51,654 bases of DNA. Origin: Opitutales bacterium (lineage in GTDB: Bacteria > Verrucomicrobiota > Verrucomicrobiia > Opitutales > Opitutaceae). Below are positions 1 to 6,549 of this stretch, piece by piece. The DNA lies in NCBI GenBank assembly GCA_018700525.1, contig JABITN010000117.1, forward strand, positions 1 to 51,654, in the 5' to 3' direction. The translations under genes and the position numbers were made by a program. The notes beneath the pieces were generated by a model, which saw only the letters and a program-made list of their open reading frames with translations, was not told the origin of the DNA and searched no databases. How positions within the stretch are numbered: position 1 is the first letter of the stretch; every line of letters starts with the position of its first letter.

Positions 1-269
1 CCAGGGGTTTTGAGCCGCGACTTTGGATTGAAGCATTGCGGGTCGCCATAACCCATATCATCCACAAGAATCAGGAGGATGTTCGGCTTGCGTGAGTCGG
101 CGGCGGCTTGGGCGCGGGTGAATTTCTTTACCTCCGTTTTCGGGATCGGGTCATTGGGATGCGGGACGATGTTTTTTTCGCGATCAGCAGCGTTTGAAAA
201 ACCCGCTAATAATAGCGAAATTAGAATCAGCTGGCCGGGTGTAGAAATAAGTTTAGGGATGACATTCAT
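1..269 (-). CDS. Sulfatase, N-terminal part (runs off left edge)
   Basis: The minus strand gives an 89-codon open 5' end starting with ATG at 267-269. The product opens with MNVIPKLIST and a hydrophobic signal peptide (LILISLLLAGFSNA), then a polar spacer and the type I sulfatase opening KPNILLILVDDMGYGD, whose paired Asp residues bind calcium in the family. The sequence stops at the edge before the formylglycine Cys motif, so activity cannot be judged. The spacer between signal peptide and catalytic domain (about 35 residues, with HPNDPIPKTEVKKF) is longer than in the other sulfatases here. Family-level identity is secure; the substrate is unknown. Confidence 0.85.
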   Translation of the reverse strand, partial: MNVIPKLISTPGQLILISLLLAGFSNAADREKNIVPHPNDPIPKTEVKKFTRAQAAADSRKPNILLILVDDMGYGDPQCFNPKSRLKTP

Positions 270-299
270 TCCGTTGTGTTTTGGCTGCTAAGATTGTAA

Positions 300-486
300 A
301 AAATAATTTACAACTTTTCGATATAGACGTAGTAAGCAGGAGATACTCGCCTGTTTCTTTCCTTACGAGTCCTTTCGGTTTATCAGGGGCGAGCTTCAAG
401 TCGGAAACGGCGAACTAATTCCCCGCGTTTTTGAACGCGCCAAGATAACCGTCGGGAAACAGTAGCCCGGGATTGTTGTCGCGTAT
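300..486 (-). pseudogene. Possible decayed coding remnant downstream of the ThuA-like gene
   Basis: In the same minus-strand frame as the ThuA-like gene, reading past its stop gives LLFPDGYLGAFKNAGN, one TAG, then FAVSDLKLAPDKPKGL and ETGEYLLLTT. The composition looks protein-like, and the pattern GYLGxFxNAGN followed by FAVSDLKL resembles the last strands of a jelly-roll (LamG/DUF1080-like) domain. It may be the tail of a lost gene or of a once longer ThuA fusion. The family guess is weak, and the stretch could be non-coding by chance. Confidence 0.25.
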
Positions 487-1281
487 TTAGGGAATAAAGG
501 GGGCGAAGGGTTCGCGTAGGCACCAAGCGATACCCCGTAGCAGGATGGCCTGGTAGACAGGGCTGTTGCGCATTTCGTTGAAATGTCCGAGGACTGCTCC
601 GAATGCACGGCCTCCGTCAGCGTTGCCGATGGAGGGGTGCTGGACGGTCCAGAGAATGGGCCATTTTTGGTCGGCTTGCGATTCCTCGACTCCGGGTGCA
701 GTCGTCTCGCCGAGGATGGTGATTTCACCGCGGCTTGCTTTTTTTAGATTCCAGTACAGTTCGTCGCTGAATGTTATGCTCGCTGGGAAGTCGCTAAGTA
801 TTTTGGAGCTAGTATCGAGTGTGATTCGATGGTTGTTGAATTTTCCCCATTTAGATCTTTTTTCGCCTTCCTCCCAGTTGAAAGCGAATCCGATGCGCTC
901 CGCCCATTGGTTGTGGCTTCCTCTTTGGACAAGCCCTTGGTGGAGCGCTAAGATGGACTTGCCTTGTTCCAAGTGTTTGTCGATTTGGGCGAATTGCGAA
1001 TCGGTCAATCGATTCTGGGTCAGGAAAAAGACGACGAGGTCGGAGTCGGCCCATTGTTCGTCGCTTGGAAATCCTCGAACCTCTTGGGCTTCAATGTTGT
1101 CGATGCGGCTGAAAAGAGCGGTCATCGAGTGGGCGAATTGCTCGTAGGCGTGGGTTCCTATTGCATGGTCGGGTGGGGACCAGCAGAATAGCACTTTCTG
1201 CGGAGTCGAAGCATTTACTTGGAGAGCTGAGAGTAATGATATGATGAATAGGGCTGCGGTTCCGAGGGTATGTTCTTTCAT
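487..1281 (-). CDS. Secreted ThuA-like domain protein
   Basis: The 264-residue product has a signal peptide (about residues 1-24, ending VNA) followed by one ThuA-like (trehalose-utilisation, class I glutamine amidotransferase-like) domain. Family features are the opening KVLFCWSPPDHAIGTHAYEQ, the segment DLVVFFLTQNRLT, the nucleophile-elbow region ILALHQGLVQRGSHNQWAER, and a C-terminal VQHPSIGNADGGRAFGAVLGH followed by a final helix. In Verrucomicrobiota and Planctomycetota such proteins usually sit in polysaccharide or sugar-modification loci; a defined reaction is mostly lacking. It lies between two sulfatase genes on the same strand. Its start is directly preceded by a 37-bp repeat also found upstream of a distant sulfatase, so shared control is possible. 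The family assignment is firm, the function open. Confidence 0.8.
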   Translation of the reverse strand: MKEHTLGTAALFIISLLSALQVNASTPQKVLFCWSPPDHAIGTHAYEQFAHSMTALFSRIDNIEAQEVRGFPSDEQWADSDLVVFFLTQNRLTDSQFAQIDKHLEQGKSILALHQGLVQRGSHNQWAERIGFAFNWEEGEKRSKWGKFNNHRITLDTSSKILSDFPASITFSDELYWNLKKASRGEITILGETTAPGVEESQADQKWPILWTVQHPSIGNADGGRAFGAVLGHFNEMRNSPVYQAILLRGIAWCLREPFAPFIP

Positions 1282-1317
1282 TTTGTCGATAGGAATTTAG
1301 ATTGTTTCGATTTGATT
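1281..1317 (-). repeat. ~36-bp dispersed leader repeat, copy A
   Basis: This AT-rich element (ttttgtcgataggaattt at its left end) lies immediately upstream of the ThuA-like start codon on the minus strand. It matches copies at 40131-40166 and 41436-41471; A and the 41436 copy share about 30 of 37 positions, including CGATTTGATT and GATAGGAA. Copy B is also just upstream of a minus-strand exported-protein gene. It could be a shared promoter/5' leader or a small repetitive element. Confidence 0.6.
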
Positions 1318-1424
1318 AGGAGGGAGTTTTTGTTAATGCTATTGACCGGGATTTCCTTGCCCGCAGGCGTGGTGTAGACCAAGCGCAGGATCCCTGAGCT
1401 CGCTCTGGGGAATTTATTAAGAAC

Positions 1425-1616
1425 CTACTCCAAAGGCCTGGTTCTGCCATTGTTAATGTAAGCTCGTAGTTGATTTTTAAATTCATTCACAAGCTCTGGA
1501 TATTCATTGTATACGTTCGTCGTTTCGTATGGATCATTTTCGGCCTGGGTAAACGCCATAGTAGAAATCAGAACTAGTCCTGCGAAATGAGTAGGGAACC
1601 TGAAAAGAGAATTCAT
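1425..1616 (-). pseudogene. Sulfatase remnant: signal peptide joined to C-terminal tail
   Basis: The 63-residue frame starts with a convincing signal peptide (MNSLFRFPTHFAGLVLISTM, ending AFTQA). It then jumps straight to the extreme C-terminus of a sulfatase: NDPYETTNVYNEYPELVNEF, then KNQLRAYINNGRTRP. This matches the common pattern D-P-x-E-x-x-N-x-Y-x-x-Y-P-E-x-V ... Y-I-x-x-G-R-x-x-P. The whole catalytic core of roughly 400 residues, with the formylglycine Cys, is missing, as expected from one in-frame internal deletion. The frame is open, so a small secreted peptide could still be made, but it cannot be a sulfatase. It sits between the ThuA-like gene and a full-length sulfatase on the same strand. 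Confidence 0.75.
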
Positions 1617-1658
1617 TGGTTATATTGGTTCGATTGAATCTACAAAAAGCCTTTGTGG

Positions 1659-3029
1659 TTACTCGATGCTTGGGTGCATCGACCTTTGCCAATTATCGAA
1701 CAAAGAGCTCAACTCTTTGACGATTTCTCCGTGTTTTTCCGAAATATCATTTTGTTCTCCGATGTCTTTCGCTAGATTGTAAAGATGCCAGGGTGAGGGG
1801 CGGTCACCGGATTCAAGCTTTTCGTTCAGCCTTACCAGTTTCCAATTTCCTTTGCGAATGGCACTGTTATGAACCTTACGAGTGGGAACCACAAAACCGC
1901 CCTCCGTTTTAGGTAGCCAGCTGCGGTTTTGCCAGCAGAGCCACTCGTGCGGTTTGGTTTTGTTTTCGCCCTGGATGAAGGGAAGCAAGTCGACACCGTC
2001 CGTTGGTTGGCCTTCTGGCACCTGCAATCCCGCTGCTTCGATAAGTGTAGGGAATACGTCCATACTGGACACTATCTTGTCATAAACTTTATCTGGGGGA
2101 ACTTGCCCCGGCCAACGAATAATCATGGGAACGCGGACACCCCCTTCGAAGACATCGAACTTGTAGCCTTGAAGGGGTTTGTTGTTGGCGAAGTTTCGTG
2201 AATGAGGGGCGTATCGTTCGGTGCTTTCACCACCGCCATTATCATTGAGAAAGACGACGATCGTGTTGTCGGTTAACCCGTGTTTATCCAGTCGTTCTAG
2301 TACGCGTCCGATGCTTCGGTCCATGGCCAGCAGCATGCCATCGTAGATGCGACGGTTCTCGTTATTCACGCCCGGAAACTGATCCTGGTCGTCATCGAGC
2401 GCATGCATGGGCGAATGAACGGCATTAAATGCTAGGTAGAGAAAAAACGCGTGAGACTGGTTCCGGTCAATGAAGTCACAGGCTTCGCTACCCCATAGAT
2501 CAGTCAGGTATTCTGGTGATGGATACGGATCGCCGCCGCGATTGACAGGCGTGCCTTTCCAGAACGGTGAGTCTCCGCCGAGAAAACTAATGTGTTCGTC
2601 AAAACCACGCTGAAGCGGGCTGCCTCTGGAATACTGTTCGCGCTTGTTTCCATTGAGGTGCCATTTGCCCACAAAAGCGGTTCTGTAGTCGGCTTTTTGA
2701 AACACTGCGGGCAAAAGCGTCTGGTTAAGGAAAAGTCGAACTTTGTCTTCTCCGTAGATGTTGTCATACATTCCAAACCGCTGCTGATACTGACCGGTCA
2801 GTAAACCCATTCTCGAAACGACGCAAACCGGGGCGGTCACATAAGCATTGGTAAATAGGGTGCCCTCATTTGCGAGACGATCGATGTTCGGAGTAGGAAT
2901 CTCCGACTTGCCGAACTTCGGCAGATCCGAATAGCCCATGTCGTCCGAAAGGATGAGGACCACATTGGGTTTAGCCAAGGCCACCAACGGAAGTAGGATC
3001 AAGGCTGGAACAAGGAAGAATGGTTTCAT
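1659..3029 (-). CDS. Secreted type I sulfatase with atypical CVVSR active-site motif
   Basis: The 456-residue product has a signal peptide (1-19), metal-binding DD at 29-30 in LILSDDMGYSD, and a complete alkaline-phosphatase-like core: GKWHLN, then VHSPMHA, then VVFLNDNGGG, then EGGVRVPMIIRWPG. The C-terminal subdomain ends in the usual WKLVRLNEKLESGDRP ... LYNLAKDIGEQNDI. The formylglycine site reads C69-V-V-S-R73. The usual motif is C-x-P/A-x-R, so the position normally occupied by proline is valine; the DNA (tgcgtcgtttcgaga on the coding strand) confirms this. The Cys and Arg remain, so modification may still occur, perhaps poorly. Length and all other blocks are normal. The natural substrate is presumably a sulfate ester on a glycan, but cannot be named. 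Confidence 0.88.
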   Translation of the reverse strand: MKPFFLVPALILLPLVALAKPNVVLILSDDMGYSDLPKFGKSEIPTPNIDRLANEGTLFTNAYVTAPVCVVSRMGLLTGQYQQRFGMYDNIYGEDKVRLFLNQTLLPAVFQKADYRTAFVGKWHLNGNKREQYSRGSPLQRGFDEHISFLGGDSPFWKGTPVNRGGDPYPSPEYLTDLWGSEACDFIDRNQSHAFFLYLAFNAVHSPMHALDDDQDQFPGVNNENRRIYDGMLLAMDRSIGRVLERLDKHGLTDNTIVVFLNDNGGGESTERYAPHSRNFANNKPLQGYKFDVFEGGVRVPMIIRWPGQVPPDKVYDKIVSSMDVFPTLIEAAGLQVPEGQPTDGVDLLPFIQGENKTKPHEWLCWQNRSWLPKTEGGFVVPTRKVHNSAIRKGNWKLVRLNEKLESGDRPSPWHLYNLAKDIGEQNDISEKHGEIVKELSSLFDNWQRSMHPSIE

Positions 3030-3108
3030 GTGTTTGGGTTGTATTCAGAATATTCGACAAAATCTAGCAGGTTTGCGTCCGCCAATAAAGAGCAAAATCT
3101 CCGGACTA

Positions 3109-3132
3109 TTTTTTTTTAAAAAAAAGGGGGGG
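3109..3132. repeat. T9-A8-G7 homopolymer block
   Basis: Nine T, eight A and seven G follow one another without interruption, 80-103 bases upstream of the minus-strand sulfatase start. Such runs are prone to slippage, so length variation could alter promoter spacing. It may also be a sequencing or assembly weak point. Confidence 0.7.
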
Positions 3133-3327
3133 TAAAGCAGAAGTGTTGGGTAGTGCGCAATGGGCGTGTTGCTCAACGTGTTCCATCTCAGGAAGCCAAA
3201 GCCAAACTATTTGGTTGAAACTTCTGAGGATATCGGAACGTTTAATTTATCGAACGGCGTTTCTTGCGCCAAATGAAGCGTGAGCGGATTCCTGGAGCTT
3301 AACCTTTTCGATATTCAATCGGAAAAC

Positions 3328-3366
3328 GGTAGGTTTTGGAACCTATAGCTCGCCTGAAAACCTACC
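3328..3366 (+). promoter_or_regulatory. Inverted repeat with competing hairpin in sulfatase leader
   Basis: GGTAGGTTTT (3328-3337) and AAAACCTACC (3357-3366) are perfect 10-base complements with a 19-base loop, ending 10 bases before the ATG at 3377. The left arm also takes part in a smaller hairpin, AGGTT-ttgg-AACCT (3331-3344). The two pairings exclude each other. The larger one would lie over the ribosome-binding region. It could be an operator or a leader switch; no known riboswitch class is recognised. Confidence 0.45.
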
Positions 3367-3376
3367 CTCGTCTATT

Positions 3377-4930
3377 ATGAAAATATTGTTCGTTAACCAG
3401 AGTTATTGCCAAAACGTTATAAAAAGCTTCTTGGTGTTGTTCGTCGCCTCAGCGGTTTTCATTACTTTGGCGGCCGATACTTCGCCCAATGTTGTTCTCT
3501 TAATTTCTGACGACCATGGTTGGGGTGACGTGGGCTATCATGGCAGTGAAATAGCCACGCCGAACATTGACCGGCTCGTTCATGATGGAATGGAGCTGAA
3601 TCGCTTTTATACCTACCCGATTTGCTCGCCCACTCGCACAGCGCTTCTAACTGGGCATATCTCCATGCGCCACAAAGTCTTTATGCCGTTCGATGCAGAT
3701 TCCGGCGACTTGACATTGACCCACGACGATCAACTTATGAATCAGGCATTTAAGGATGCGGGATACATGACCATGACCGCCGGTAAGTGGCATTTAGGCC
3801 ACACTCACGTGAGGGATTTTCCGATCAACCGCGGTTTTGACCACACCTACGGTTCGCTAGAGGCTTTTCCAGACTACTGGACGCACAATGGTCGTGGTGG
3901 TTCAAAGGACTGGGCTCGCGACGGGAAAACTGTTTTCGAGAACGGCTATATGACGGATTTGTTTGGCAACGAAATCAGCCGCCTGATACGCGATCGAGAT
4001 CGATCGAAACCTTTTTTTTCATACGTGGCGTTCACAGCGCCTCATACTCCCTTCCAAGCCCCTCAAGAGTACGTAGACAAATATGCCCATATTGAGGACG
4101 AGAGCCGCCGTATTTATTGCGCAATGGTTGAGGTATTGGATGTGGCTATTGGCAATATCCTCCAAGCGATTGATGACGAAGGTATTCGGGATAATACTAT
4201 CGTGATGTTCTTTTCAGACAACGGTGCGGGGCCTGTCGGTGATAACGGTAGTTTTAGAGGTCAAAAGAGTAGCTTATATGAAGGTGGTACGCGTATGCCT
4301 GCAGTCATTCGTTGGCCGGGTAAAATACCCGCCGGGGTTCGCAGCGATCAGCCGATGGTAGTTTACGACCTGTTTCCTACATTGGTGGACGCGATTGGCC
4401 TCGAGACGAATTTGAGAACGCCCTTTGATGGAGAGAGTGTGTGGGACACATTGCAATCGGGAAACGCCCGTCCTCGCAAAACGGATATCGTTATTGGAAA
4501 CGGAACCGGCTTCTCGGTTCATTCTAACGATTTCAAATTGGTTCACGATAATATCAATAAGAACGCGCCCGATAATGGCCCGCAGAAAGTAGTAGAGCTC
4601 TTCAAAATATACGAAGATCCCAATGAAACAACTAATGTTGCGGACGTACATCCTGACGTCGTTGAGACGTTATTGGCCAACAACGCTGAATGGGCCGACT
4701 TGATAAGCAATGCTCCATATCGAGCGCGACCTGGCGGACGGGGAGCTCGGGCAGCCGGTGGCCCAGGAGGCAGACCCGGAATTGGGGCACCGGGTGGTAG
4801 ACCTGGGGGGCGTCCAGGCGGAGGTGCCGCTGGTGGTAGACCTGGAGGTCGCTCCGGCAATCGACCGCCCCCACCACGCGATGCGGATGGAAATATTATC
4901 CATCTCCACGAAACAGTATCCGGATCGTAG
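3377..4930 (+). CDS. Secreted type I sulfatase with Gly/Pro/Arg-rich C-terminal tail
   Basis: The 517-residue product has a signal peptide (about 1-33), metal ligands D45-D46 in LLISDDHGWGDVGYHGSE, a canonical formylglycine motif C83-S-P-T-R87 followed by TALLTGH, and the further sulfatase blocks GKWHLGHTHV, FTAPHTPFQAP, FFSDNGAGP and YEGGTRMPAVIRWPGK. The C-terminal subdomain ends near residue 448 (VVELFKIYEDPNETTNVAD). A 69-residue low-complexity tail follows, built from GGRPGG-like units, a PPPPR stretch and an acidic end. Such a tail is not part of the sulfatase fold and recurs in other exported proteins of this window. Architecture resembles arylsulfatase A/B-type S1 subfamilies; the substrate is undetermined. 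Transcribed divergently from the sulfatase at 1659-3029. Confidence 0.9.
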   Translation: MKILFVNQSYCQNVIKSFLVLFVASAVFITLAADTSPNVVLLISDDHGWGDVGYHGSEIATPNIDRLVHDGMELNRFYTYPICSPTRTALLTGHISMRHKVFMPFDADSGDLTLTHDDQLMNQAFKDAGYMTMTAGKWHLGHTHVRDFPINRGFDHTYGSLEAFPDYWTHNGRGGSKDWARDGKTVFENGYMTDLFGNEISRLIRDRDRSKPFFSYVAFTAPHTPFQAPQEYVDKYAHIEDESRRIYCAMVEVLDVAIGNILQAIDDEGIRDNTIVMFFSDNGAGPVGDNGSFRGQKSSLYEGGTRMPAVIRWPGKIPAGVRSDQPMVVYDLFPTLVDAIGLETNLRTPFDGESVWDTLQSGNARPRKTDIVIGNGTGFSVHSNDFKLVHDNINKNAPDNGPQKVVELFKIYEDPNETTNVADVHPDVVETLLANNAEWADLISNAPYRARPGGRGARAAGGPGGRPGIGAPGGRPGGRPGGGAAGGRPGGRSGNRPPPPRDADGNIIHLHETVSGS

Positions 4931-5342
4931 TCGGTTTTTATTAGGTATGTTGAACGGGGATTGAGTGTAACTCGATGGCACCGTCGATTGGGCATATGCT
5001 TGCCAGATCATGTCTCTTGGTTTCTATCGTGCGATTCCATAGGAATTCCCCAGGTTTCAATTTGTAATATCTCGTAACATAAATTGAGTAAGAGGGAATT
5101 TGCTTTGCTATCTAATAAATAGGATACTCAAACCTTAGTTTTAGTCGTGCTTGCATCCATGGTTGGATGCATCCAGGATAAGAGGTAGCGTTGGGATTGT
5201 TTTTTTTACGGTGGGAGCCTCTGAGGCGAGGATTCATTTGATGAAGGCCTCTTGAATTTATCAGGTTTCAATATCGTTAATATTGGATTAGTATACTCAA
5301 TATTTGCATTTACTAAAAAAAATGAAAACATAGTTAATTCAT
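4931..5342. other. Intergenic region, no gene seen
   Basis: These 412 bases lie between two plus-strand genes and are AT-rich. They hold an 8-bp hairpin (TGCATCCA 5152-5159, TGGATGCA 5164-5171) without a clear T-tract, and a palindrome CAATAT-cgtta-ATATTG (5269-5285) about 60 bases before the next start. The latter could be an operator. No open frame looks coding. Confidence 0.5.
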
Positions 5343-6320
5343 ATGCTAATAAATACTATAAAAAGGCTCGTAATGAGTGCTATCCTGTTCGCATCTCTCC
5401 TGGCTGCCTATCATGATGTGCAGGCCAGTGAAGAAGCCGATTTTGAAGTCATCATGTTAGGCGTAGGCTCACCGCCACCGTTCATGAACCGTTTTGGCGC
5501 CGGAACGCTTATCAAAGCCGGTGGCAAGTACCTGTTAGTAGATGCCGGCCGCGGTGTTACCCAACGATTGTGGCAAATGAAAATTCCCTTGGGGCGCGTT
5601 GATGGCCTTTTTGTTACGCATTTGCATTCAGATCACGTCGTCGGCATTCCAGACCTTTTGTTGACCGGCTGGTTAAGCTCCCCTTTTGGTGGCCGGAAAG
5701 GCAACTTCAACGTCTGGGGACCTGAAGGTACTAAGTCCATGATGCATCATATTCGGCTCGCCTATCAAGGGGACGTTGACATCCGAGTCAAAGATCAGGG
5801 CTTCAGCTTAGAGAATGTGACCCCTAATACGGTCGAAATTCAAGCCGGTCTCATCTATGATCAAGACGGCGTCAAGGTCACTGCGATTGAGGTCAACCAT
5901 GGCGAACTTATCAAGCCCGCTTTCGGCTATAGAGTGGATTACGATGGCAGGTCCGTTGTGATTTCCGGGGATACGAAATACCATCCGCCCTTAGCAGAGG
6001 CGGCCAAAGACACTGACTTGTTCATTCATGCCGTCGGCGCAGCCAAGCCTGAACTGTTGGCATCGAGAATTGCTTGGAAGACAATCCTAAACCACCACAC
6101 AGAACCTGAAGATGTAGGTCGCATCTTTGAACAGGCTCAGCCAAAAATGGCGGCGCTGCATCACTATGTGACGCTTACGAACGGGCAAATCAAGCCACCG
6201 ACACTGGATGATATTTTGGCCCGCCTAAAGACGACTTACAGTGGCCCAGTGACCATGGGCGCAGACTTGACCCGCTTCGTTATTGGGAAAGACAAGGTAA
6301 TTGTCATACCACCAAAATAA
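5343..6320 (+). CDS. Exported metallo-beta-lactamase-fold hydrolase (RNase Z/arylsulfatase-like)
   Basis: The 325-residue product starts with a signal peptide (1-28, ending VQA; an internal Met at 11 is an alternative start) and continues as one metallo-beta-lactamase domain. The zinc motif is H93-x-H95-x-D97-H98 (VTHLHSDHVVGIPD), preceded by LLVDAGRG. Further ligand regions are VNHGEL, the SGDTKYH motif with its metal-bridging Asp, and a C-terminal ALHHYV. The order and the SGDT motif place it with RNase Z/arylsulfatase-like (AtsA-type) beta-lactamase-fold enzymes, but the signal peptide argues for an envelope hydrolase, not a tRNase. Its position among sulfatases makes an ester or sulfate-ester substrate plausible. 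A good intrinsic terminator follows, so it is probably monocistronic. Confidence 0.85.
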   Translation: MLINTIKRLVMSAILFASLLAAYHDVQASEEADFEVIMLGVGSPPPFMNRFGAGTLIKAGGKYLLVDAGRGVTQRLWQMKIPLGRVDGLFVTHLHSDHVVGIPDLLLTGWLSSPFGGRKGNFNVWGPEGTKSMMHHIRLAYQGDVDIRVKDQGFSLENVTPNTVEIQAGLIYDQDGVKVTAIEVNHGELIKPAFGYRVDYDGRSVVISGDTKYHPPLAEAAKDTDLFIHAVGAAKPELLASRIAWKTILNHHTEPEDVGRIFEQAQPKMAALHHYVTLTNGQIKPPTLDDILARLKTTYSGPVTMGADLTRFVIGKDKVIVIPPK

Positions 6321-6344
6321 ACGGTTAGCTGTAATCACCCGATA

Positions 6345-6374
6345 CGTCGCATCTTTTAAAGATGCGGCGTTTTT
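6345..6374 (+). terminator. Intrinsic terminator of the metallo-hydrolase gene
   Basis: CGTCGCATC (6345-6353) pairs with GATGCGGCG (6361-6369) over nine base pairs with one G-T, closing a 7-base loop, directly followed by TTTTT (6370-6374). It lies 25 bases after the stop codon of the gene at 5343-6320. Confidence 0.85.
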
Positions 6375-6377
6375 CTG

Positions 6378-6548
6378 ACCATTCAGTTGCGAAGTGTGCT
6401 CTCGAACTTGAATAGGATTACCGTCTGGGTCGACGATATTGCAGACTTTGAAAATGGGTTTATCCCAGACGATTGCCAGTATTTCGCTACCCCGTTCCAG
6501 CACTCTCTTTTTTGCTTTCTCATGAATGTTGGGACCATATTTCCCGGG
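6378..6548 (-). pseudogene. C-terminal stub of a VOC (glyoxalase-like) protein
   Basis: Immediately downstream of the minus-strand sulfatase, another frame reads HEKAKKRVLERGSEILAIVW, then DKPIFKVCNIVDPDGNPIQV, then REHTSQLNG. The pattern x-x-x-RG-x-E-I-L ... F-K-V-x-x-I-x-DPDGN-x-I-x-x-RE is the end of a vicinal-oxygen-chelate/glyoxalase domain, with a Glu near the usual metal-ligand position. No start codon or N-terminal half is present; upstream lies the sulfatase tail in another frame. The gene has therefore lost about two thirds of its length, probably when the sulfatase gene came to its present place. Confidence is moderate because only about 45 residues support it. Confidence 0.55.
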
Positions 6549-6549
6549 C

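Larger units (their letters stand above)
3030..3376. other. Divergent intergenic region between two sulfatase genes
   Basis: These 347 bases separate the divergently transcribed sulfatases at 1659-3029 and 3377-4930, so both promoters should lie here. I see no gene. Two features stand out and are listed separately: a T9-A8-G7 homopolymer block at 3109-3132 and an inverted repeat at 3328-3366 just before the plus-strand start. No unambiguous -35/-10 pair was found. Confidence 0.6.

Noticed and set aside
396-728. Minus-strand frame of 110 codons
   Set aside because: It overlaps the C-terminal part of the ThuA-like gene in another frame and has a Ser/Pro/Arg composition typical of an antisense or out-of-frame shadow.
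566-1147. Plus-strand frame of 193 codons
   Set aside because: It is antisense to the ThuA-like gene, has no family pattern, and the gene on the other strand is well supported.
4543-4995. Minus-strand proline-rich frame of 150 codons
   Set aside because: It is the antisense image of the Gly/Pro/Arg-rich sulfatase tail; GC-rich repeats create long open frames on both strands.
5152-5171. Hairpin TGCATCCA/TGGATGCA as terminator of the sulfatase at 3377-4930
   Set aside because: It lies 220 bases after the stop codon and has no T-tract; it remains only a note in the intergenic entry.
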